The translations under genes were made by a program, and so were the position numbers. Below are positions 1 through 6,926 of a stretch of DNA of 12,441 nucleotides, one piece after another. The notes under the pieces were generated by a model. That model ran no database searches. It was given only the letters and a program-made list of their open reading frames with translations, and was not told the DNA's origin. The stretch's first letter is position 1; each line of letters starts with the position of its first letter. Source of the stretch: HGM10836 sp964430375 (GTDB taxonomy: Bacteria > Bacillota_I > Bacilli_A > RF39 > UBA660). The stretch covers positions 1-12,441 of the forward strand of contig CAYSEZ010000025.1 of NCBI GenBank assembly GCA_964430375.1. The letters are read 5' to 3'.

Positions 1-1642
1 CAAGTCTATTTAAATCTTTTTTTTCTCCAGAAACTAAAACTTTATAAATTCCACCCGATCCTCTAAAATAACCTGGATATTTATCAACCTTTTTTACAAC
101 TTCACAATTATATTTTTTTACAAGACTTCTCACATCTCTAAAATCATAAACAATATCTTCTTCAACATATACATTGGTAGTTATCGGGGAATCTTTTACT
201 TTACTATCACTAATCATCTTAATTATATTAGTTAATTTTATTAATTTATCCGAATTATTTATAGAATCTAAAGTTTTAGAATCTTGAACTTTAATTACCC
301 ATTTACCTTTTTTATTTTGTGATTCATATTGTTTTCCAGTCCATTTAAAATTATTATCAAAATCATCAGGATCCGAAAAATAATAATCAAATAAACCTTT
401 ATATATTTTTTTTCCATTCAAATATACTTCTATAATATCGTCATCATATTCAAGTCTTTTATATCCATCATTTATTATTTTATTTTCCTCCGAATCTTTA
501 TTTTTTACATTTAAATATTTAATAAATTTTTTTATAGCAATATTTGCTTTATTTACAATTTTTTCTAAATCTGGATTACCTGACCAAGCATCTAAATGCT
601 GTGATAACCTATACCAAGCAGATGGATTTGTGATTCCCTTATTTAAGTTATCAATTGCCTCATTAATAGATTCATTTAATTCGGCAACGGTTTGATTCTT
701 AAATTGATTTTCTCTAGGGAAATATTCTTTTTTACCCGTTGAAATATGACTACCAATTTGTTTTTTATAAAGACCTAATTCTTCTTTTAATTGTTTAGCC
801 TCTTTAGATAAATATTTAAATTCAATATCATTTATTTCTTCATTTTCAATTGAATCCATTAATTGAAATCTATTTACTGAAAGATTCTCATTAGTATATA
901 CATTTTTAATTCTAATACCACTCATTCCTAAAAACTCTTCTTTTGATACTGGATCTTTAGTTACTAATTTTCCATTATACCAAAACCCAACTACTTCGTA
1001 TTCTGAATTTAAATCTTCTTTAGTAAGATTTTTATTTGTAGAGGGATCTAAATGAACTTTTTGTCCTATTTTTAAAAATGATTGTCCTAAGTTTTTATCT
1101 TCTATCATTTTTTCTCCTTCCAATGAATCAACTATTCTTGCAATTCCAGCTCTACCATTCTTACATAAAGCAACGTGATTTCCTCTGATATTTGCTTGAT
1201 AATAATTTCCTTCATCACCTAAAATATCACAATCATATCCACAAGATAATTCTGTTTTTTTACCACTTTCAATTTCAGCAATTGCTTCAGGATCAGTAAT
1301 AACTAAATTTGCAATTAATACATCTTCATCATCAACTACTGCTTTTCTTACATCTCTAACAAATCCAATTGAATAATCTCTATGATTATCAACATTTACA
1401 TCTTCATTTGGATGTTCATCTACTAATGGTTTATTCTCAAACGAAGACGTAGTTTCTGATGAAAATACTTCTTTTGCAGGTCTATCTATAGAAACAATAT
1501 CATCTTTACCGTCATTAAATAATTCATTTCTAGTGTAATCTTGTTTACCAGTTCTTGCAATTATTGCATCTAAACAAATCAAATATCCTTCAGGAGTTTT
1601 GTATCGATGATTACTAATTTTTTCTTTACTAAGAAATTTCAT
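1..1642 (-). CDS. Prohead protease, DUF2213 family, with long C-terminal extension (3' end outside window)
   Basis: Probable capsid maturation protease, which would cleave scaffold and capsid precursors inside the prohead. The frame is open from ATG at 1642 to the window edge (547 codons, no stop seen), so the protein is incomplete at its C-terminus. Residues about 13-175 match my memory of DUF2213: RYKTPEGYLICLDA near the start, ENKPLVDEHP around 69-78, ELSCGYDCD around 131-139 and GNHVALCKNGRAG around 154-166. By analogy with herpes/HK97-type proteases, His77, Ser133 and His156 are candidate catalytic residues; this is inference. After residue 178 comes a long lysine-, glutamate- and asparagine-rich part, helical around 285-355, with a small alpha/beta-like piece at the visible end. 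Such a tail would suit a scaffold or an accessory module. AAAGGAG at 1654-1660 precedes the ATG by 11 bases. The gene follows a terminator, so it probably starts a separate transcript with the capsid gene further left. Confidence 0.82.
   Translation of the reverse strand, partial: MKFLSKEKISNHRYKTPEGYLICLDAIIARTGKQDYTRNELFNDGKDDIVSIDRPAKEVFSSETTSSFENKPLVDEHPNEDVNVDNHRDYSIGFVRDVRKAVVDDEDVLIANLVITDPEAIAEIESGKKTELSCGYDCDILGDEGNYYQANIRGNHVALCKNGRAGIARIVDSLEGEKMIEDKNLGQSFLKIGQKVHLDPSTNKNLTKEDLNSEYEVVGFWYNGKLVTKDPVSKEEFLGMSGIRIKNVYTNENLSVNRFQLMDSIENEEINDIEFKYLSKEAKQLKEELGLYKKQIGSHISTGKKEYFPRENQFKNQTVAELNESINEAIDNLNKGITNPSAWYRLSQHLDAWSGNPDLEKIVNKANIAIKKFIKYLNVKNKDSEENKIINDGYKRLEYDDDIIEVYLNGKKIYKGLFDYYFSDPDDFDNNFKWTGKQYESQNKKGKWVIKVQDSKTLDSINNSDKLIKLTNIIKMISDSKVKDSPITTNVYVEEDIVYDFRDVRSLVKKYNCEVVKKVDKYPGYFRGSGGIYKVLVSGEKKDLNRL
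1106..1119 (-). promoter_or_regulatory. Internal ribosome binding site and in-frame ATG inside the protease gene
   Basis: Within the protease gene the minus strand reads AAGGAG, five A bases, then ATG (Met179, in frame). This is better spaced than the gene's own start and falls just after the conserved protease domain. It could start a shorter protein made only of the C-terminal part, as with the lambda scaffold Nu3 nested in the C protease gene. The site is seen directly; its use is inferred. Confidence 0.5.
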
Positions 1643-1688
1643 TTGTAATTATTCTCCTTTCTTTATATTATTTTACAATATAATTATA

Positions 1689-1740
1689 ATATAAAAGTTG
1701 ATTCAAATATAATCTTTTTTATAATTTAAATCAACTTTTT
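1689..1740 (-). terminator. Probable rho-independent terminator of the tail operon
   Basis: Just after the stop of the gp25-like gene, a 16-base arm (1724-1739) pairs with 1693-1708 around a 15-base loop. The single imperfect pair is a G-U wobble in minus-strand RNA but a C-A mismatch in plus-strand RNA, so the hairpin is built for leftward transcription. The 3' arm ends in TTTT and runs into AT-only sequence. The stem is poor in GC (core GTTGA/TCAAC), so efficiency is uncertain. Confidence 0.65.
1706..1734 (-). promoter_or_regulatory. Possible sigma-70-type promoter for the protease gene
   Basis: On the minus strand, TTGATT (1729-1734) is followed after 17 bases by TATATT (1706-1711), close to the -35/-10 consensus. 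A perfect TATAAT also lies at 1683-1688 but has no good -35 at normal spacing. The first candidate overlaps the terminator stem. In sequence this AT-rich, such matches arise easily by chance, so this is only a suggestion; it is strengthened by the need for a new start after the terminator. Confidence 0.3.
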
Positions 1741-1742
1741 TC

Positions 1743-2123
1743 TTATAAACTTACTTCAATTTCTCCATATTTTGTAGTACATTTAAAATCACATTCATAA
1801 TTATGATTATTTACTATATATGAATTAAATTCAGTAATAGAAATCACATCTGGATGTTCTAAAACGGTAGATATAATATACGAATCAACAACTCCTTTAT
1901 TTCTTTGTTTTTCAAATAATGGAATACCTAAATCTATATTATACCATAATTCACCTTTTATTACACTTAATCTTTGAGTAAGTGAGCATTTGATTCCCTC
2001 GTTTTTATCAACATAACTGTGTTTTGTATTTTCATCTATAAATTTTCCAGTACCATTTTCTTTTTTACCATAACTTCCAAACCAAACTATATTTCCATTT
2101 TCATCTATAATTCTAGTTTTCAT
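1743..2123 (-). CDS. Baseplate wedge protein, gp25-like
   Basis: Probable member of the T4 gp25/GPW_gp25 group, small baseplate wedge proteins that help anchor the first sheath ring. The protein has 126 residues, a normal length for the family. The core around residues 52-95 has the expected run: GELWYNIDLGIPL, then a segment ending in HPDVISITEF. The C-terminus YGEIEVSL is a typical final beta strand. The frame extends upstream to a GTG at 2147, but the ATG at 2123 is preferred: it overlaps the stop of the upstream gene (TAATG, coupled translation) and has AGGAG about 10 bases upstream. It is the last gene of the tail operon, followed at once by a terminator. In many myophages gp25 precedes baseplate J, so its place here is slightly unusual. 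The assignment rests on motif memory and context. Confidence 0.7.
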   Translation of the reverse strand: MKTRIIDENGNIVWFGSYGKKENGTGKFIDENTKHSYVDKNEGIKCSLTQRLSVIKGELWYNIDLGIPLFEKQRNKGVVDSYIISTVLEHPDVISITEFNSYIVNNHNYECDFKCTTKYGEIEVSL

Positions 2124-2764
2124 TATGACCACACTCCTACATCCCACATTTTATAAGTTTGTTCAGAATTCCATTCTGCTAATTTAAGATTCTCTATATT
2201 TCTATTAACATACTTAATCCCTATAGATTCTATATTTAATAATCCACTTAAAAATAAATATTTTAAATTATCAGTAATGTAGTCATCTGTTTGTAAATAC
2301 AAATATATTTCCCCTGAATTTTTTCCACTACTTACAATTATAGATAAATTAATTAAGTCGTATAATTTTTTTATATTTTCATAAGTACCTTCATATGAAT
2401 TTTGAGCGGATTTAACTAAAATTAATTTTAAAAATTCTTCATTAGTTAATATTAAAGATTCGTGATGAGATATATTGCTTTCATCTACATAATCTACATC
2501 TAAACATCTGTTTACTCCATATAAACTTCCCATTTTATCTAATAAATCACTTGCATTTTTAGTTTTTTCAATAAACTCTATATTCTTAAAATAATTTTCA
2601 TCATATAAATTTAAAGAATTTAATAAATCTTTAGCGGTAGTATTAGTATCTTTCATTATTTCAAACAACATTCTAAAATGTTCTTGAAATCCATATGAAT
2701 TTTGTAAATAAAGAGGTAATTTTTTTAAATAATATTCAAATTCTAATGTTTTTTCATTTATCAT
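2123..2764 (-). CDS. Tail protein I-like / DUF2612-like baseplate protein
   Basis: A 213-residue protein directly after baseplate J, where P2 gpI-like or DUF2612-like proteins are normally found. These connect J-type wedge proteins to tail fibres or to the baseplate rim. Visible support: an N-terminal helical part beginning with LEFEYYLKKLPLYLQ; a middle segment with LKLILVKSAQNSYEGTYENI near 113-132, of the kind seen in DUF2612 proteins; then a beta-rich region and the phrase LNIESIGIKYV around 176-186. The C-terminus is tryptophan-rich (WNSEQTYKMWDVGVWS), as in related proteins. A perfect TAAGGAGGT lies upstream, and its TAA is the stop codon of baseplate J. The gene ends in a TAATG overlap with the gp25-like gene. 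It carries no receptor-binding domain, so adhesins must lie elsewhere. Family assignment is moderately sure. Confidence 0.65.
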   Translation of the reverse strand: MINEKTLEFEYYLKKLPLYLQNSYGFQEHFRMLFEIMKDTNTTAKDLLNSLNLYDENYFKNIEFIEKTKNASDLLDKMGSLYGVNRCLDVDYVDESNISHHESLILTNEEFLKLILVKSAQNSYEGTYENIKKLYDLINLSIIVSSGKNSGEIYLYLQTDDYITDNLKYLFLSGLLNIESIGIKYVNRNIENLKLAEWNSEQTYKMWDVGVWS

Positions 2765-2778
2765 TTAATATTACCTCC

Positions 2779-4113
2779 TTAGTTTTTAACTGTAAATGTT
2801 ACTTTTTTAATTGTATTATTATCATCCTTAACAGCCTCATTAAACTCACCAATATTAAAATACGTATCTTTTGTTTGATATGTTGTTACAGTTTCTTCTA
2901 TGGTAGAATTAATGTTAGTTGAACCAGAAATTTTAACATCTAAAACATTATATGTTTTTTTATTGTTAAATAAAGGATCTTCATCCTCTAATAATGATAT
3001 TAAATCAATATTTGTAAAAGATTCATTAATAGAAAGATTATTTAAATATTCTTTAATAGCATCTCTCATAATATTTAATGTAATATCATTTTTTGTTGCG
3101 AAATAATTATTAGGTTTATATGATATTTCTATACTTAACCCTTCATTAATACCTTTTGCTTCTTTCCAATAAACGTCTGCCGATATGTTATTAACTTCGC
3201 TTAAAACATATTCATAACTTTTTCCCTCATCACTTGATGTACTTTTACATGTATTAATTCCAGGGGTTAATTTTTCATAAATAATTGAACCAATTTTAGA
3301 ATTGCTTATTTGAATATTATCTTTTTTTCTTAAAACAACATATATTGAGTGAGCTTTTAATTCAGTTCCATCTAAAGCAGTACTTTCATCAATATTATTA
3401 TAAATATACACATCTTCTATTCCTGTTATATTATATAATGCTCCTCTTAATCCTGATAATACTGTCAATCCTTGTGAACTAATTATTTCATTTCTTCTAC
3501 TTCTTAATTCACTATCAGTTTCTTTATAACTTCCCTTTACAGCATCCTCTATTTGATTAACAGATAAACTATATCCATCTGTTAAAAGAGTGGTAATCCA
3601 TCCTTTTGATGCTGGTATAGGACCAATATTGTTACAATATACATCAATTAAAGTAGATTCTCCTACATCTAGTGTTATACTTTCTAAAGGATCTACATTT
3701 GTGGACCATTTTGTTCCGGATTGATCTATAAAATCCAAATTATTATTAGAATCTATAGTAATTGGTGTATTACCATTATTAGTAATTTCCAATTGAGCAT
3801 GTGAATTTGTTGCTAAGTTTCTATAAACTCCAGTTAAAGCACATAAATTTTCTAAATATGTTCCAGATGCGATTCTAATATCTAAATTTGAATATAAAAA
3901 TTTAACATTTTCTAAAATATTAAAAATCATTAGTGATAAATTTTCAACAAATATCCCATCAGCAGTAGTATTAGTTACATCAATATCACTTCCATATATA
4001 TCCCTATATTTATTAATTATAGCTTTTTTAACAGTTGGATAATCTGCAATTGATAATCCTGTACTTGTCATTTGTATTAAAGTTTCAATAGTTCTATTAT
4101 CTTCTAACGCCAT
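2779..4113 (-). CDS. Baseplate J-like protein
   Basis: Baseplate wedge protein of the J/Mu gp47/T4 gp6 group, forming the ring that surrounds the hub and moves when the tail contracts. It has 444 residues. Diagnostic features: SIADYPTVKKAIINKYRDIYG near the N-terminus; DVTNTTADGIFVENLS around 45-60; the strong J signature ASGTYLENLCALTGVYRN at about 82-99; a beta-rich domain including TPITIDSNNNLDF; then ETDSELRSRRNEI around 197-209, which matches the usual 'E-D-x-x-RxR' stretch; and a C-terminal alpha/beta part with LTPGINTCKST. AAGGAGG lies upstream, 9 bases before the ATG. Upstream is the spike-like gene and downstream tail protein I, a standard baseplate order. No truncation or frameshift is visible. 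This is one of the most secure calls in the window. Confidence 0.92.
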   Translation of the reverse strand: MALEDNRTIETLIQMTSTGLSIADYPTVKKAIINKYRDIYGSDIDVTNTTADGIFVENLSLMIFNILENVKFLYSNLDIRIASGTYLENLCALTGVYRNLATNSHAQLEITNNGNTPITIDSNNNLDFIDQSGTKWSTNVDPLESITLDVGESTLIDVYCNNIGPIPASKGWITTLLTDGYSLSVNQIEDAVKGSYKETDSELRSRRNEIISSQGLTVLSGLRGALYNITGIEDVYIYNNIDESTALDGTELKAHSIYVVLRKKDNIQISNSKIGSIIYEKLTPGINTCKSTSSDEGKSYEYVLSEVNNISADVYWKEAKGINEGLSIEISYKPNNYFATKNDITLNIMRDAIKEYLNNLSINESFTNIDLISLLEDEDPLFNNKKTYNVLDVKISGSTNINSTIEETVTTYQTKDTYFNIGEFNEAVKDDNNTIKKVTFTVKN

Positions 4114-4129
4114 TTTACATTACCTCCTT

Positions 4130-4507
4130 TTATAATACACCAATTATAATTCCATATTTAAGAGAATGTAGTTCTATATTATTGGAATTAAGATTAGTTT
4201 TATTTTGATTATTTTTTAATTGGTTTAAATTTTGTTTAAAATTTCTATCTAAAAATAATACTAAAACAATATCATCTTTGTTTATTTCTAAATCTTTTAG
4301 TTTACAACATTCTATTGTAATTTCAGTTTCATCAGAATAAATTGGAAATAAAACAACGCTGATTGTTGAGTTATTTACTTCTTTTACTTGAGCTAATGAA
4401 GATACTTTTAAACTTTTAAATATATTTCTTTTTAAAGCTAATAACACTTCTAATTCATCATTATCAGTTATATTATTTTGATTTTTAATTCTACTATCAA
4501 TAGCCAT
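4130..4507 (-). CDS. Small baseplate spike-like protein (Gp138 N-terminal OB-fold type)
   Basis: A 125-residue protein between hub and baseplate J, the usual place of the membrane-piercing spike or gpV-like protein. Residues 20-95 resemble the OB-fold of Gp138-type spikes: LLALKRNIFKSLKVSSLAQV, then VNNSTISVVLFP, a CCKL strand, and DDIVLVLFLDRNF, which fits the 'GD-x-V-L-V-x-F-x-D' pattern. The end (HSLKYGIIIGVL) also fits small Firmicute-phage relatives. The C-terminal beta-helix or needle tip found in full spikes is missing, so the piercing tip must be another protein or be absent. The ribosome binding site AGGAGGA is formed by the last codons of the hub gene, and the ATG follows the hub stop by one base, so translation is probably coupled. 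Function is inferred from fold-like motifs and position. Confidence 0.58.
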   Translation of the reverse strand: MAIDSRIKNQNNITDNDELEVLLALKRNIFKSLKVSSLAQVKEVNNSTISVVLFPIYSDETEITIECCKLKDLEINKDDIVLVLFLDRNFKQNLNQLKNNQNKTNLNSNNIELHSLKYGIIIGVL

Positions 4508-4508
4508 T

Positions 4509-5450
4509 TTATCCTCCTAAATTACTATATATTTTTTTGGCTTTACAATATAATGTATAACTAAATTCAGAACCTCTATTTTCTAAGTTAACTTCAATTT
4601 CGTTTATAACATAATATCCATCTTCATCTAAATATTGACCCAAATTTTTATAAACATCTTGTTCTGAATTAATATTTATATTTATAATACTATTATCAAT
4701 TTTAATAGTATCACCAGTACAAAAAGCAAATGTAGGCATAACTGTAATTTTTAACCCATCACTATCTAATGTAGGATAACCTCCAGTTAAAATTACATTT
4801 GTATTATCTAAAATAATTTTTCTTCTATCAGTTCTATATAAATCCCAAATAGAAATATCACTACCTAAAATTGAATCACTACTAACAACGTAACCTTCTT
4901 TTTCACATAATAAATCTAAATAAGAATTAATGTTTTCATTAGAAGCTTCATTTTCTTTAATTATTTTATTTTTAAAATCTTCATCTATATATCTATTTGA
5001 TGAACTATTACCTGCTTTATCACATATATATTCTAAAGCGGCATACATATTAATACCTGAATTAAAACTTAAATTCATTCTTTTTTGTCCATATTTAGCA
5101 ACTAAATTAGAAGCACATAATATAACACAATCATTTGATTTTCTATCACTTATTTTATTTGATATATATAACACGCTTCCTTTAAATATAGTTGAAGGAG
5201 TAGATGTTCTATAACCTGCTTTAATTTCAATATCATAAAATTGGCCTGATATTAATTCTGTTATTTCTTTATAAGTTAAATTAGTAATAGTAACTGTAAA
5301 TCTATCTTTTGATGAAGATAAATATTTTGTACCACTAACTTTAATATTTAAATCATTTAATCCTTTTTCCCAATTGTTACCAAACGTAATTTTTTTATTA
5401 AGAGTTTTAGATATTAAAGTAACTTCTATAATTCTCATCCATGCTCTCAT
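4509..5450 (-). CDS. Baseplate hub protein (gp27/gpD/XkdQ-like)
   Basis: Probable tail hub protein, the ring at the end of the tail tube on which the spike sits. It has 313 residues. Support: an N-terminal beta-rich part in which KDRFTVTITNLT and YDIEIKAGYR match hub domains of the phage late control D type; FKGSVLYISNKISDRKSNDC around 89-108, the usual 'FxGxI' step; NLVAKYGQKRMNLSF; then a small helical domain and a second beta domain ending EFSYTLYCKAKKIY. The frame reaches a GTG at 5459, directly after the stop of the upstream gene. The ATG at 5450 is preferred because AGGTGA lies 6 bases before it. The protein ends NLGG, whose codons spell the ribosome binding site of the next gene. Position after TMP and Dit-like protein and before the spike agrees with the call. 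Confidence 0.75.
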   Translation of the reverse strand: MRAWMRIIEVTLISKTLNKKITFGNNWEKGLNDLNIKVSGTKYLSSSKDRFTVTITNLTYKEITELISGQFYDIEIKAGYRTSTPSTIFKGSVLYISNKISDRKSNDCVILCASNLVAKYGQKRMNLSFNSGINMYAALEYICDKAGNSSSNRYIDEDFKNKIIKENEASNENINSYLDLLCEKEGYVVSSDSILGSDISIWDLYRTDRRKIILDNTNVILTGGYPTLDSDGLKITVMPTFAFCTGDTIKIDNSIINININSEQDVYKNLGQYLDEDGYYVINEIEVNLENRGSEFSYTLYCKAKKIYSNLGG

Positions 5451-5459
5451 TAATATCAC

Positions 5460-6923
5460 CTACTCTAATATCTGTGTTTTAATAATATCAATAATAATGT
5501 TGTTAAAATTGGTTAAATCAACAGTTGATGAGAGGATTGCATAATTCGTTAAATCCTTTTTAACAGATTCAACCTCTTCATTAAATTTATTTTCTCTAGT
5601 TTCATCTATCATTATAGCATTTGCAGAACTCTTATTTATAATACTAATATTTTCTAATTTAGCATCTTTTTTTTCTATTGTACTATATAATTGCCTATTT
5701 ACTAAATATACTTGACAACCTGAAGAAGTGGTAAATAAAATATTTGATTTATTACATTCCCCAATATTAGCAATTGCTTTTTCAGCAATATTAGAAACAT
5801 TTGCTTTATTACTACCATCAATAGATGTCACAGATAAAGAATAATTGGAATTCCTTGTTGATTTAGTAAAATTAAATATATAATTATCATTATCTATTGT
5901 AACAAAACATTTTTGAATATCATTTTTACCAAATCCATACATATACATTTTTTTATATAAATCATCAAAATATATACACATTTCTCCATAAAATTCTAAA
6001 AATCTTTTTATTTCTTTATTTAATTTTTTTTCACTTTTATAATTTTTAAAAGGTTTAATTTTATATTTTGATTTATTTATTGATTTAAAAAATGAAACTA
6101 CTCCGACTATAAATAATGCATTTGATACTAACGCAGCTACTACGGCTATTACTGCACCTACTCCAAAAACTAATGTTAAAGCAGTTATCACTCCAATTGC
6201 TACGCCAACAGCAGCAGTGGTTAGACCTTTATTAGCATCGCTTGTACCAGTAGTATTAATAGATGAAGAAGTTGAATCTATAGTACTACAGTAATTAAAT
6301 ATGGATGTTAAAAACTCATCATCTACTACTTCATTTTCTTTTAAAGTATTGAGTAAAATTTGATATATATCATTTTCATCTATTAACGTATCTGTTACAC
6401 TTAATATATTAGGATCAGTTACAATTGGTAAAGTATCATCAGATTCATTTAATTTATATTCAACTTCTGCACTTACATCAGCGGTTAATGTCTCATAAAA
6501 ACTAAAACTAAAATCAACTGATGATTGATGTTCTATCCAAGTAATGTTGTTTAATACCATATTATTTCTAACTTTAAATCGAGATTGATCCCCATCTTGT
6601 CCCATTTTAACTAAAGTACAAGAAATTCCTTCCTTCATTATTCTTTCAAACATTTTTTGAATATTTGCAAGTCTATCTGAAGAACCAAAATTATAATTTT
6701 TATCTGCTTTTTTATTACCCAATAAAGAAAACGTACCGCCAAAGCTTACAGTTGCTGGATTAACATACATATGATCTGCAATTATATCTCCATTTACTAA
6801 AGGATGAGTACATATATCAGAAGAAAGATTAGTTGTATTATTTTCCACATAATCAAAATAAAAATTTTTTTCTTCACCATCTATTTCACATCTTACAACC
6901 ATATCATAAACTATATTGCTCAT
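5460..6923 (-). CDS. Dit-like baseplate protein with hydrophobic, membrane-like segment
   Basis: A 487-residue protein immediately after the tape measure gene. Residues about 1-155 resemble the Dit-like tail protein domain: ICTHPLVNGDIIADHMYVNP (37-56), FGGTFSLLG, then RLANIQKMFERIMKEGI and a strand pair ending SVDFSFSFYETLTADV. This domain would form the ring joining tail tube to hub. Residues 233-279 contain no charged residue and are rich in Ala, Val, Gly, Leu and Ile, enough for two membrane-spanning helices. They are followed by a strongly basic stretch (280-307). The C-terminal 180 residues are unrecognised. No LysM motif is visible, although a LysM protein is often encoded here. The gene uses AGGAGGG inside the end of the tape measure gene. 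The Dit-like call is moderately sure; the role of the hydrophobic segment is inference. Confidence 0.65.
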   Translation of the reverse strand: MSNIVYDMVVRCEIDGEEKNFYFDYVENNTTNLSSDICTHPLVNGDIIADHMYVNPATVSFGGTFSLLGNKKADKNYNFGSSDRLANIQKMFERIMKEGISCTLVKMGQDGDQSRFKVRNNMVLNNITWIEHQSSVDFSFSFYETLTADVSAEVEYKLNESDDTLPIVTDPNILSVTDTLIDENDIYQILLNTLKENEVVDDEFLTSIFNYCSTIDSTSSSINTTGTSDANKGLTTAAVGVAIGVITALTLVFGVGAVIAVVAALVSNALFIVGVVSFFKSINKSKYKIKPFKNYKSEKKLNKEIKRFLEFYGEMCIYFDDLYKKMYMYGFGKNDIQKCFVTIDNDNYIFNFTKSTRNSNYSLSVTSIDGSNKANVSNIAEKAIANIGECNKSNILFTTSSGCQVYLVNRQLYSTIEKKDAKLENISIINKSSANAIMIDETRENKFNEEVESVKKDLTNYAILSSTVDLTNFNNIIIDIIKTQILE

Positions 6924-6926
6924 TTT

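Noticed and set aside
2124..2147. GTG at 2147 as start of the gp25-like gene
   Set aside because: It would add eight residues that fit no family start; the ATG at 2123 has a ribosome binding site and a TAATG overlap with the upstream stop.
2695..5214. Plus-strand open frames at 2695-2922, 2900-3106 and 4930-5214
   Set aside because: They lie fully opposite well-supported baseplate genes, have hydrophobic antisense composition and no sensible ribosome binding site or family resemblance.
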